Position numbers and translations under genes: made by a program. From NCBI GenBank assembly GCA_023213315.1, contig JAKCPI010005211.1:124001-188000 (forward strand): 64,000 nt of DNA, given 5' to 3'. This DNA comes from Euborellia annulipes. Lineage: Eukaryota > Arthropoda > Insecta > Dermaptera > Anisolabididae. How positions within the stretch are numbered: position 1 is the first letter of the stretch; each line of letters begins with the position of its first letter. Shown here piece by piece: positions 1-11,464 of this stretch. The notes under the pieces were generated by a model. The model ran no database searches. It was given only the letters and a program-made list of their open reading frames with translations, and had not been told where the DNA came from.

Positions 1-745
1 ATTGAAGGTGATATGATAATAATAATTATGTTTTATTTTTGTATATAGTAAAATATATATGGTTAATTCATATGTTGGTCACATCATTATCGCAAGTTAA
101 TTTAGTAAATTTTAAATTCCCGGCCCATCCCTGACATTTTGCACCCTTCTATAGAAAAGTTAATGAGTTCTTAGAACATAGGTAGTTATTAATAAATAAT
201 ATTTAATAGTGACAATTAGTGAAGTTGTCTCTCTATTAGTATGAGTGTGTGTGTAAATAAGACCCCGTTAGTTAGAGAGTGCATTTTGCATCGATGCATG
301 TTGTGTGCCTTTGGCCTTGTGAGGCCAAACCAACAACGCCTTAGTAAAAAGACTCAAACCTCCCGCATGGAAGTCGCCGCTTTCGAGCTCGATCACACCA
401 CTCGTGCCAAAGTGCAGTCAAGTCTCTTCTGCCTAGTGCAGAACTGCATTGATAGTATTTTTTTTTAATATCATGCATACTAGAAAATTTATTTATCACA
501 TAATTAATAACAAAATTCTAGATTAATATGAATAAATTATAAAATGATAAATTAACTCAATTTGGTGCAAAACTGGTTTCTTGTAAATTTGATTTTGGTT
601 GGTCCTCATAAAAACAATAAAAATTTCAATTTTAATTTTAATTTTAGTTGTTTGTAATGTTTTGATAGCTCTGAGTCGGACAAAAAATCTCAAACAACTA
701 AAATTATAATAAAATCTTTCAAAATTCAACATTGAAGGTTTTATT
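1..745. other. AT-rich sequence with one GC-richer patch
   Basis: At 220-470 the GC content rises and a 75-codon frame is open, with low similarity to anything I recognise and no splice context. It may be part of an old LTR or a 5' UTR exon. The rest is simple AT-rich DNA. Confidence 0.3.
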
Positions 746-902
746 GGCCTCCGGGCTTGGCGTAGTTGGTGGCGCGCCTGCCTGTATACCAAGGGTCGGG
801 GGCCAAATGGCTTATATAAAATCATAGGACTGCCTGGGATCAGAACCCGCGACCCTCGGTATAGAAGGTTAGCACGTTACCCCTACACCAAGCCCAAGGG
901 CC
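746..902. mobile_element. SINE-1: two heads in inverted, tail-to-tail orientation
   Basis: A plus-strand tRNA-like head (746-806, A-box-like GGCGTAGTTGG) faces a minus-strand head (823-902, with a box-B-like reading of GGGATCAGAACCCGCG). Both belong to the family that is full length at 11204-11443. They lack the usual tail, so this is a truncated or rearranged inverted pair. Confidence 0.6.
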
Positions 903-1012
903 GGTTTCAAATTTAATAAAATATTATTAACAATTCCAGATGTTTTTTGGGATATATTAATTATATCATATTTTCAGCAAGATCATTCATACTATCTTTA
1001 AATCCTTGCTCG

Positions 1013-1110
1013 TCCTTGGGCCATAGCACAGTGGTAGAGTATCCGCCCCTTGTTTTAGGAGTCTAAATAATATCCCGTGGGCTAATTAGGATAGAGTAAA
1101 GATTCTGATT
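1013..1110 (+). mobile_element. SINE-4 candidate (tRNA-like head)
   Basis: TAGCACAGTGGTAGAGTATC resembles the 5' half of a tRNA (A box). It is shared with 37626-37700. There is no convincing 3' half, so it is a degraded tRNA-derived retroposon rather than a tRNA gene. Confidence 0.4.
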
Positions 1111-2063
1111 CTGATTCTAAAGAGAGATAGATTAAATTGTATCATCTGTCAAAGTTCCTCTGCATGAATATGTTCTTATTTTTTCTTTTTCATTTCATAA
1201 TGCCGAGGGGGAAAACCAAAAAATTCAAAATGAGTAAGGAGGGTTTTAATTTTTATAATTTTTTTTGAAATATGTCTCAAAAAAATTTTTTTTTATTTCT
1301 TAAAAAAAAAAAAAAATAATTTATAATAAACAATAAAAAAAAATTTTCCTGGGCCCCCCCCCCCCAAATTATTTGTCAATCATATTTTTCAATAAAAATT
1401 TTGAAATTTTCAATTTCTTTCACATATTATGATAAATTACTCTATTTTAAAAAGTTTCTTTGATATTTTTTCGAAAACTGAATAGTTTTTGAAATAATCA
1501 ACGAACGTTTAAAAAAAAAAAAATCAAAACTAGTGGCATTAAAAAAAAATTTTAAATATAAACAAATGAAATTAAAACACCATTCTTCTTCTCAGCTTGA
1601 AAATGCTTCAATGAATATTGATAAATTTATTCATACGTAGCAAATAAGATGAAAATTCAACAATGAGATTATAAAAATCCAACTCAACCCTAACTGAAAT
1701 TAATTCCAGATGCTTAATCATCTTTATATAATCAGTAACCTAAATATGAAATTTGAAGATGATTGTGCAAATAGTTTGAAGTTTATCGTGCTGCAATATC
1801 GATTACATATAGCAATTTTTTTTTTCTTTTATTCGACAGTGAAAAAAAAAATATAATATGTAATTGTCCTTTGGAAAATAATTTGTCACTCTGAGTTAAT
1901 AGATTTTGTTGGTTATGTTTGCGTCATTTATTTAAAAGAGGTTTAGATTGTTACACAGTCATAATTACGTTACTATGTCTGTGTATATTTGATTAAAATA
2001 TATTAAAAACTCAAATTAATTATATATGAAGAAAGCCTCAGAGTTTTATTAAAAGAACAAACA
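1111..2063. other. AT-rich repeat-poor stretch
   Basis: Homopolymer runs of A, T and C (for example the C run near 1353) and a segment near 1440-1545 that recurs at about 52170-52330 inside another element, so part of it is dispersed repeat. No coding signal. Confidence 0.35.
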
Positions 2064-2165
2064 AGATGTAAAATTTAATAAATTTAAAAAAAAAAATGTA
2101 AAATTTATAAATATGGGAAAATATTTATATTTTGTTACCATAGCAACCATATCTCTTATCTCCCC
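2064..2165 (-). mobile_element. Family A fragment
   Basis: Matches the GATGTAAAATTTATAA ... TTGTTACCATAGCAACC part of family A in reverse orientation. A further fragment of the same family in the same orientation lies at 3112-3253, so one old copy may have been split by later insertions. Confidence 0.65.
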
Positions 2166-2285
2166 CCAGGGGGGGGGGTAAACTCGGTTTGTTTACATTT
2201 TTTCCATTTCAAGAGAGTGACGTCATGAAGCTCCTCCCTTTGTAAAAAATCGTTCGAAACAAAATTTATAAAAATTTATACATAG

Positions 2286-2867
2286 CAAGGGCGGTCCTAG
2301 CCTTACATTTTGGGGGGGGGGTCACTGTTTTTTTTTTTTTTTTTTAATAAAAAACATTCACACTTTTTCTCGTTCACACTCACACTCATACACACATTCA
2401 CACAGTCTTCTCCAGGGGCGCCGGAACGAATTTGAATCAAGGGGGGGGGGGGGGGGCAAAAATTTTTTTTTAGAAAATTAAAATAATTTAATATGTTCAA
2501 ATAGTAGGGGCCTATCTATAAAACAAAAACAAATCTACTATAAAGCTTTAAAAATTTTAAATAAAATCACAATTTTAATAAAATTAAAATTTTTAAAAAT
2601 TTGCTAGTGATTTTATCAAAAAATTTTTTAGGCTCTATTTATACTATTTGAAGGAAATAAATATTTTTAATTTTCTTCTTTTAATTCAATATAAAATGTT
2701 TTTAGAAATTAGAAATAGATTAGGGTCTATATAAAATATTTTGGAAAAAAATGAATTTCTTACTCTTTTAATTTAAAAGATTTTATTTTTCTTAAATGAC
2801 CTAAGTTGCCGAAAGATTTTGGGGGGGATCACGACCCCCTTGACCCCCCCCCCTGGGACCGCCCTTG
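2286..2867. mobile_element. hAT-type MITE, CAAGGGCGGTCC ends, 8-bp TSD ATACATAG
   Basis: The ends CAAGGGCGGTCC and GGACCGCCCTTG are inverted repeats. They are flanked by the perfect 8-bp duplication ATACATAG at 2278-2285 and 2868-2875, the hAT hallmark. G/C runs adjoin both ends. Inside are a reversed SINE-1 tail (about 2329-2411) and the left end of a second G-run element from about 2412. No transposase is encoded. Confidence 0.85.
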
Positions 2868-2875
2868 ATACATAG

Positions 2876-3111
2876 CATATTATTAATAAAGCAGTATAAA
2901 TACCAGGGCCTAAATTAGTTTAGTCCGAAACTATACAATTTGCAAATAAAACAAAATGAATGTGAACTAGGTTATAAACAGTCAACAAAGCTGCCCAAAT
3001 AGAAAAATATAAGCAAGGAGGAGTTTCATTACGTGGACCAATCAAAAATTGTGACCTGAAAATTGTTTGCTTACTAGTTTCTGGCCAACCTGTGTATTTA
3101 AAGACCTTGAT
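2876..3111. other. Unassigned AT-rich sequence
   Basis: No gene signal. A 75-codon minus-strand frame (2920-3147) has no recognisable domain and runs into a family A fragment. Confidence 0.3.
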
Positions 3112-3253
3112 CTTTCCTATCAAATACAAGAGTAAAGTGTGCTTCAATCAATTTTCAGGGCAAAATGAGATTATATATTTTAAAGAGAATCTAAAAAATA
3201 ATTGATTTTTTTAATTTTAAACAAAATCGTTAGAGCAAATTTTGAGAAAATGG
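3112..3253 (-). mobile_element. Family A fragment
   Basis: Carries the reversed segment with AAATAATTGATTTTT and AAATCGTTAGAGC, the family A interior. Confidence 0.65.
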
Positions 3254-4077
3254 AATTTATAATAATTTTATAGTAATTATTTTAATAAAAATTTTAGATA
3301 AAAACAGTCCCTAGTAAACAAAAATATTCAAATAGACGAAAGGAGCTGAAGTAATCTTTTGCTTAAATAACAATGAGTCCAATCTTTGGTTAAATAACGA
3401 TGCTTTCAATCTTTGGTTAAATAACGCGTCTAGTCTTTTGTTAAGTGTTAGAGACCTTTTAGGAAGAGAAAAAAAGGATCGGCAAATAATAAATTACCTG
3501 GAATTGTCATTTTAAAGTCCTTTTTTTGCCCGTCAAAATAAGCAAGGCAAAAGAGTCAGAAAATTATTGTTTTTTGTAAGTGATTGGACAGTGGTGATTT
3601 TCACAAAAACTAATTAGAAAAGAGGATTTAGGCCCGGTGGGTTCACATCTAATTAACTAACTATCTCTAGGATAAGATAGTTGAATAAGTATTTTTCACA
3701 TCTAGTTAAGTTAATTATATGATTAAATAAGAGCCTAGGTCGTAGTTAACTAGCTAAGACCCAAAGTATAAGGCAAAGGGGTGAAATTAGAAACACAAGC
3801 CTTGTTTATTTATTTATTTTTTTTTTTGATAATTTTTATTTTAAAAATTAATTATTTTAATTTTTAATATTTATTTTATTTTAATTTTAATTTTTAATAA
3901 TTTTTATAAATGATGCCTATATTATGTTGCTAACTTCACAAATCTTTCCTTATACCTAAGATAACTAATTATATGTGAAAAAACTTTTTATAAACCTGAT
4001 GGTTAAGTGTGTTCTTGTTTACTATATCGATGATTTGCTTGAGAACTTATTTCATACTAGTGTTTAATTTGTATATG
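3254..4077. other. AT-rich sequence with short local repeats
   Basis: A TCTTTGGTTAAATAACGA-like unit recurs three to four times at about 3355-3445. Nothing coding is seen. Confidence 0.35.
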
Positions 4078-4328
4078 GTGAAAATAAGCTTTTAAACAAA
4101 ATCGGCCAAAAAGTACTAGTACTTTACTGGTGTACTTTTTCAGTTTTTTTCGATTTTTTCAAAATTCGCTCAAACGATTTTGATTTAGATGATCTATCAA
4201 ATGAATATTCTCATTTTGCTCTCAAAATTGTTTGAAGCACGCTTTACTCTTGCACTTCATATATATGAAAGAAACTAAATATCTGTCGACACAAAAAATC
4301 TGGTGCGATCATCACACCAGATTTTTTA
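4078..4328 (+). mobile_element. Family A, 5'-truncated copy
   Basis: Begins at the AAAATAAGCTTTTAA module, contains AAGTACTAGTACTTTACTG and ends in a shortened terminal hairpin (AAATCTGGTG ... CACCAGATTTTT). Confidence 0.8.
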
Positions 4329-5384
4329 AAAATTCGATTTCAATAAAATTTAAGATCCTCTTCCGCACAGAACAATGAAAACACATGAGTGGGACTTTGG
4401 TACTCACTACAAAAAGAGGGCAGACAAAGTAAGTTGAATAAAAGTGTTTGAAAATTAACCTATTGTAAATGTAGCCATCCATATTAATCTTTTCAAAAAA
4501 TATTGACTTTTTTTTCATTGAAAAAATTTTGTTAAATCAAATATTTATTTCCTTGTCTCCTTTGAGCATTATGTCACCAAAAGAATACGTAGTTTTATAA
4601 TATTCAATAGTAAAAATTTTACTATAGATATTTAATATCTATCTTTCTAAATTTTTCATTTATTTTTTTATTAAGAAAGAAAAATGCTATTGTAGTTTAT
4701 ATATTCCTATTCGAAAATTATGAACAAGACAAGAACACAAATCCTGCATATGTTATGTTCTGCGCTTTTTCGTTTGTGCGTCTTCTCTAGGCTTCCTCCT
4801 CGTTGATAACATTCGGCCTGGAAGCCACCCCCGGCCAAGCAGGGGGCCATCGCATCGATGGCCTCAGATAAAGAAAAAAAAACATAACTGCTTGTCTATC
4901 TCTTCTTTTTATTTTTTTCTACTCAACTAACAATATTAAAATCCTCTTAATGAGCATCTCTTTGTTTACTTATATCGCAAATATCTGTGAGAGTATGGTT
5001 GCGGGAATTAATACTTAGCAACTTATTAATGCGTTTTTTTGATTCATTGCTTCAGACTCCTCTAAAACGGACTAGGCAAGCTTTTCTTTCTAGAGAATTT
5101 TAACAACTACTCAAACAAAGCTTTCTTTTAAGGAGATATGGAGCTATCATTGAGTCATTTGGTTACCTATCTTCAGGCAATCAAAAACAATTGTATGTAT
5201 GTATTACAATAAATTCCAGACTCGGGAGGGGTCTATGGGAAAGTAGAGTAGTTTAGATATTTGGGATTCTTATTCAATAGTACGCATATTAATATAAATT
5301 TTTTTTTTATTTCAACCTTCTGCTTTTATATTAAAAAAAACAAATTTGAAATAATATTACAGGCCTATATCCTTCTACCGATTA
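4329..5384. other. Unassigned AT-rich sequence
   Basis: A GC-richer patch at 4765-4870 (GGCCTGGAAGCCACCCC) stands out but has no open frame. No other feature is seen. Confidence 0.3.
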
Positions 5385-6036
5385 TGTCAAAAATTCAATG
5401 TCGAGATTTTGATGAAAACTCATGTTTTGAGGTCCCGAAAGTCCTCGAAAAGTGGGTACCGCAAATTGGACTGTGGGTGATGGACATTTTTAAGCATGAA
5501 GGAAATGAGCTACTAGATTGAAATTTTATATTTAAGTTAGGCCTCCCCTAAGGCGTGAAAATAAGCTTTTGTACAAAATCGGCCAAAAAGTACTAGCACT
5601 TTACTGAAGTTCTTTTTCAGTTTTTTTTTTTCAATTTTATTCAAAACTGGCTCTAAAAATTTTGAATAAAATTCATAAATTAATTATTTTTTAGATCCAG
5701 TCTAAAATGTATATTCTCATTTCGCCCTGAAAACTGTCTGAAGCAGATAGTATTACAGTTTTTTCAAATTCATTTTCCGGCTCTTCCTTCCATAGAGTCC
5801 CTATGGGGATTTGGATGTTAATTTCAATTCAAAAGGGTCCCAAGTTTAAAATTTTGAAAAATGACCATAGTTTATTTCAAGCAATCAAAATTAGAAACGC
5901 AAGTTTGGAACTAAGGTGCTATGGGAATATATCTCGACACAAAAAATCTGGTGTTCCAAGCACACAGTACACACCCTTTGATTTCCCAAGGTAAGAGAAA
6001 GTTGTGTACTGTGTGACCGTTCACACCAGATTTTTA
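5385..6036 (+). mobile_element. Family A, near full-length variant
   Basis: Runs from CAAAAATTCAATGTCGAG to the terminal hairpin at about 5938-6036. It carries the alternative 3' module (CATTTTCCGGCTCTTCCTTC) that is also present at 44155-44725 and 56886-57116. Confidence 0.8.
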
Positions 6037-8224
6037 TTCCTACTCCAAATAAAAATACGTTATACCCAGACTATAAAATTTACAATTTATAATTTGTTAA
6101 TTTGATGTCTGGATGATATTTTAATTTAAAACATACTTAAGTAGATAGTGAATGTATTATTTTCCAGTCATAATTTATTTAGACAGAGCCTTTCCGCTTG
6201 ACAAATGAGATGAATCTCCAAAATAACTATTTCCAAGGTCACGACATATTTTCTTAGACATTCGACGATAAATTTTTTATCAAAAGGTTTTTATCCATGA
6301 TTTAATGGTTGGAAAGTAAAAATACCGGTTTTATTTTAAATTTTTTTTTCTGATGATATATGAAAATAATTAATAACGTTAATTAACAATTTAAAAAGAT
6401 AGGTATAATAATTAAAATTCGAAATTAACATAGTAATGTTTATTTGAAATAAATTGAATATTTAAATGTCTAAATTTTATTAACTTTTGATAGAGAAATG
6501 TTAATTTCAAATAATCAGATTCCTCGGGCCAAAAATCAAAGATATTTAGATATATAATACAAACTCACATATTACAAAACTATTATAAGATTTATTATTC
6601 CCTACACCACACCAGAAACAAACGTCAAAATAGAGAAAGTAACAAAATACAAAACGTCTAAAAAACCAATAGATAACAAATTTAATCAAATTTTCGAAGC
6701 GTTCCCTTCAATCTCATATATAAAAAAAAATTTTCTGGTTTAGGATCTCGATGTTTTATATCTCAATATTTTATATATGAAATTCAATGACGCTTCCAGG
6801 ATTTTATCAGAGAGTAGGGGTGGAATTTGTGGCGTAGGGGAGACTAAGAAGAAGCAGCATATTCAAAGAAGGAAGGATAATTAAAGTAATAACGATTTCG
6901 TTCAGGATTCAAATTAGCATTAATAAAGATCTTCTTGTTAAAATTATAATATTGTTTTTTTTATCCAAAGGGTTGGGAGGGGGGGGGACAGGTCTTTGGC
7001 CCTCTCCCTGGGACCCCTAGTGATTATATTGTAATAGTATGAATAAATTTAAAAAAAAGCAAACGTGTGGGGTCGTAGGACCCCCGACAGGAACGAAGTT
7101 CCTCACGCCTTTTCTTCAACTCCGAATATAATTTAATATGAATATTATTTAAATAGACAGAAGCTCGCCTTCGGCGAGCAATTTCCCGCCTACAGTAAAT
7201 AGAAGGAAATAAAGAGAAGGAGAAGGTGGGTGTGGCCTCGCTAAGACTTCGGCTAATCTCGCCTTCCTCCGCCTTCGCTCGGGCGCTGGAAACGTATTTT
7301 TGTTACGTTACATTTTCTCTCAATTCACCCTGCGTAAGCCGCGTTATAGAACTTCGTTCCAAAAAAAAACTGCAATCACTTTAAAGCCAAAATTCCAAAA
7401 AGTGTCTGTTTGGATGCCTATGAACCTGACTTCCACTGAATTTTTCAAATGTTTATTATTAATCCTACAAAAAAGGGTTCCATTCAAAAAAAGCCTTAAT
7501 TTTTTTGCTGCATAAAAATCCGGGCTTTACTCGTGAGTCATAATCAGAATAAAAATTTTAATTTTATCTTTGTTTCTTATAAGCTTAACTTAGTTTTGTT
7601 TTCAATTTTCTTAAAAAACTAATGAATGAATAAAAATTTTGATAATTATCTTCTTTTCCCCATTCTCTATTATTTAGTTTTAGGAGAAAAGGAATTTATC
7701 TTTCTATGAGAATAAAAATGAAAAAAAAAATTTTTTTTTTTCTAATTATCTGAAACTTTTATTTTTTAATTCACTCAACGAACACTAAAAGGTTGGTAAT
7801 AGCTCTCGACCGTGAGTGGAGACTTTGGCATGTTGTTTGAATCTCACTCTTAGTGAAAGTCAATTGACTTGCTCACTTTCATTCAACGTTCCGCTAACTG
7901 GACCTTTGCTTGCCAACCGACTAACATTGAACATTAGTAATATCAAATCAACGAACGCCACAGCAGTACAGTTTCTTACATTCAAATATCCTTCAAAGTG
8001 TTGGAAAAGAAAAAAAGAAAACATTCCAAGATATTGATATTTGTTTTGTTTTTTTGTTCGTTTTGAATTTATTAGTCAACCGCAACAATAATAAAGAGAA
8101 AGAATGATAAATTATTTTTTACTTTATCATTAATCATAATTTAATTGTATTAATCAATTTTTAATTTAATTTATCAAACTATCAACCTCTGATTTCTTTC
8201 TTTTATTATAATAAAAAAATCAAG
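6037..8224. other. AT-rich sequence, GC-rich motif near 7150, no gene
   Basis: At 7150-7190 a GCTCGCCTTCGGCGAGC palindrome occurs, related to motifs at 45130 and 52372. At 7816-8037 a GC-richer 73-codon frame is open but lacks splice signals or recognisable protein features. The rest is AT-rich. Confidence 0.35.
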
Positions 8225-8400
8225 GGGGTTCTCTGGTGTAGCGGGCTAGGGTGTCGGATTTCTATAAAGAAGATCCCTGTTCAAATCCTGGGGTTGAGGG
8301 ATTTTTTCATTAAATAAAAATATTTATTTAATGTAAACAAATCCCCAAGCAAGCCCTGGATTGGAATATAGAAACTCACCACAATATCCCCCCTGGCACA
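8225..8400 (+). mobile_element. SINE-2 copy 1 (tRNA-derived)
   Basis: The head has an A-box-like CTGGTGTAGCGGGCTAGG and a B-box-like CTGTTCAAATCCTGG, followed by a body ATTAAATAAAAATATTTATT shared with 8577-8740. It is too divergent in its stems to be a tRNA gene. Confidence 0.6.
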
Positions 8401-8576
8401 GATCAAACACAATCAAGATTGGACAGCTCCAGGTTAAAAATTGTTTATAAGTTTAGGGCCATCTATACGTTTGTCATGGAACTAAAAGTAAGCAGGGAGA
8501 AAAAAAAACTTGCTTCCAGAGTAATTTGAACTCGAGCTTGTTACTGCTTAACTCGCTCGTATACTTTGCTTTATGA

Positions 8577-8740
8577 CGGTGTAGTGAGCTAGGGTGTCAG
8601 CTTCTGCAAAGAAGATCCCTGTTCAAATCCTTGGCATGCGGGATTTTTCATTAAATAAAAATATTTATTTAATGTAAACAAATCCTCAAAGAAGCCCTGG
8701 ATTGGAATATAGGATCTTACCACAATAGCCCTCAGGCAAC
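8577..8740 (+). mobile_element. SINE-2 copy 2
   Basis: Same head (GGTGTAGTGAGCTAGGGTGT ... CTGTTCAAATCC) and same body, including CCCTGGATTGGAATATAG. The pair lies 350 bases apart in direct orientation. Confidence 0.6.
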
Positions 8741-9105
8741 TCTACGAGCAGAGGGAGTTGCTGTGACATCCCGTCCTGTGGAAGGGACGTAAAGAAGGTT
8801 CCCTCTCAGTGATGCATTCGTCGAAAGGAGTAGGCTACACGCCGGTGCTGAGGGAGTCCCTCCTCAAACCAGGACATCCTCCATAGCATAGAAGAGGTTG
8901 GATATAAGGAGCCGGTTGGAACCAGAAATAAGGATTAGTTCACTAGCTAGAGACGAGAGCAGGAGGAGGAGTTAGAGATAGGAAATGATGTAACTTCACG
9001 GGGTGCCGGTAGATGGCTACGGCCAGAGGCCGGTTGGGTTTGAGGTGTGTGTCTTCGTACACGTAAGCACCTCGGGTAAATAAACGGGGATCCCGATAGG
9101 AATTT
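8741..9105 (+). repeat. LTR-like repeat, longer copy
   Basis: Shares GAGGGAGTTGCTGTGACATC, GGAGTAGGCTACACGCCGGT and GGAACCAGAAATAAGGA with 9465-9712. It continues to GGTAAATAAACGGGGATCCC, which contains a polyadenylation hexamer. This suits an LTR (U3-R-U5) but no internal retroelement coding is seen. Confidence 0.5.
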
Positions 9106-9464
9106 CAAAATAAATAATAATTTGCTTTATGACATTTCAAACCTTTTTTTTAGCTACTTGAATGGCACGTAGTACTATTAATTTTTTTTTTTTTAACAAA
9201 AGGTCATTTATAAATTGTAAAAAATTTATAATTAAAAGTAATTTATTAGTTTAAAAAAGTTAATTCATTTATATCCAGATTTTTAAGCCAATTAATGTAT
9301 TTGTTATTAAACTCACGAAAAAATGTTATTTTGTTGGCGAATGAAACGAACTCTACAGGATAAATTTTGAACTAGCCTAGTATTGCCATCTAGCCAAGTG
9401 TCATATAACTAAAACTTATAAACATTCTTCCCATAGAGCTGTTACCCCATACCTCCTGGCGACT

Positions 9465-9712
9465 CTATCAACGAGGAGAGGGAGTTGCTGTGACATCCCG
9501 TTCTGTGGAAGGAACATAAAGAAGATTCCCTCTCAGTGATGCACATCGAAAGGAGTAGGCTACACGCCGGTGCTGAGGGAGTCCCTCCCTAGGACATCGT
9601 CCCTAGCATAGAAGGGGTTGGATAAAAGGAGCCGCGTGGAACCAGAAATAAGGAATAGTTCACTAGCTAAAGACAAAAGCAGGAGGAGTTAGAGATAGGA
9701 AATTAAGCCCCC
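9465..9712 (+). repeat. LTR-like repeat, truncated second copy
   Basis: Direct repeat of 8741-8990, then diverges. The 360-base spacer holds no coding. It could be two solo LTRs or a deleted element. Confidence 0.5.
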
Positions 9713-10727
9713 GGAGGAAAAGGAGAAAAGTGCGCAAGAGGGCTGATAAACAAAAAAAAAAAAAAAAAAAAAACTAGCTGAATTTTAATTTATTCAATCC
9801 TAAAAATTATATAGGAAAGTATAAGATTAAAAGCAGGACCAGAGAAGGGGAGATAAGCGGGGCTGAGCCCGAAGGGCCGACTTTTGAAAGTGGGCTCAAA
9901 TTATTAAAATAAATTATTTAATTTAGTACCCAGTTCTTGTCGCTTCTGGCTGGGTATATAATATGAGAAATATTTATTTCTTGAAAACAAATCTGTTATC
10001 TCAGGAGATGATAAAAAAAGGTCTCGTTGACCAGTTTATTCAGCAAAATCTACGGTCTTTTAAAAAAAAATCTTTGATAAATAAACGAACGAATATTATA
10101 ACGCAAGCACTTTTTTTTTGTTACTGACTTTTTTATAGGAACATTTTAAATATTCAAAATTTATCTGGCCAAATGGCAGATGCCGGAGGCAAGTATAATA
10201 TTAAAATTAATAATATCTAATTTTAAATTAAAATAAAATTTTACTTTCGAAAAAATAAATTCTATCACGAGGTCATTTGGGGGTCGATTCTTTTTTCTCC
10301 ACCCAAAAAAATCTTTTTTTTTTCTTGTTAATTTAACCAAAAATAGGCCTCGCTAGCTTTTACCTGTCTAATCTAATTCAATTAGATAACATGAGTGTTT
10401 GTAATTTGATAATTATAAATTAGTTTGAGAAAATAATAATGTCTTATCTTATTTTGAAGATTTTGTGATTAGATTTATGTTATATTTATTAATAAATATA
10501 ATTACGATTATTTTTAGATTGTATTAATGCGGTAATCTAATGCTAGATATAAAACATCTGTATTCTATTCAACGATATATTTTGCGTCTTATTAATAATT
10601 CATACTCGTTGTTTTGTGGGGAAAAATTTTCTATCTACTTGAGGATAGACTGACTCAAGATAATAAATAAAATTAATATAAAAAAAAAATTAAACTAGAA
10701 TCCTGGAATGAAAATGTTTTCCTTAAT
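9713..10727. other. AT-rich sequence, no gene seen
   Basis: Contains an A-run at 9750 and otherwise plain AT-rich DNA. No open frame of note. Confidence 0.35.
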
Positions 10728-11464
10728 ATAGACGTTTTGAAGTCCCCTGAATCCAAAAAAGTGAATTTCTCGAGATGGTATGTCGGTGTGTCTGGGCTCA
10801 ATTTAAAGCATGAAGGAATTAAACTAGGAGGTTAAAATTTTATATTCAAGTTAGGCACCCCCCTGAGCAGTGAAAATAAGCTTTTAATTAAAATCGGCCA
10901 AAAAGTACTAGTACTTTACTGATGTACTTTTTCTGTTTTTTTTCTATTTTCTCAAAATTTGCTCCAACGATTTTGATTAAAATTCATTAATCAATTATTT
11001 TTTAGATCCTCTTTGAAATTTATATTCTCATTGTGCCATTGAAATCTTATTAAGACCACTTTACTGTTGTACTTCATAGGAAAGATAGAAGAAATGGTTT
11101 CCATGGTAACAAAATATAAATATTTTCCCACGTATTGGGGCCCGCTGAATACAAAGATGCTCTTTAAAATATCTGTACGCGTATGTTCACAAGTTACACC
11201 AGGGCCCTCGGGGCATGGTGTAGAGGTTAGCGTGCTAACCTCATATACCAAACGTGGCGGGTTCGGACCCCAGGCAGTCCGATGATGGCTTAAATAAGAA
11301 TGCCTGGACCCCAATAATAGATAAATTAATAAATAACGGTTATCGTAAAAGTCTTATATGGCCTAAGTTGCCGAAAAGACTGTGTGAATGTGTGTGTGAA
11401 TGTGAGTGTGAATGAGAAAAAAGTGTGAATGTTAAAAAAAAAAAAGTTACACCAGGTTTTTTAA
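10728..11464 (+). mobile_element. Family A copy interrupted by SINE-1
   Basis: Reads from GTTTTGAAGTCCCCTGAATC through AAGTACTAGTACTTTACTG and TTTCCATGGTAACAAAATAT. Its 3' hairpin region is broken by the SINE at 11204-11443. Confidence 0.8.
11204..11443 (+). mobile_element. SINE-1, full-length reference copy with 13-bp TSD
   Basis: tRNA-derived head (GGCATGGTGTAGAGGTTAGC, then box B GGGTTCGGACCCC), body CAGGCAGTCCGATG ... AATGCCTGGACCCC ... GGCCTAAGTTGCCGAAAAG, a GTGTGAAT-rich tail and a terminal A-run. It is flanked by the perfect 13-bp duplication AAGTTACACCAGG (11191-11203, 11444-11456), showing retrotransposition into a family A element. Confidence 0.9.

Noticed and set aside
241..468. 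75-codon plus-strand frame in a GC-richer patch
   Set aside because: No recognisable domain, no splice or promoter context, and composition fits a repeat or LTR as well as a gene.
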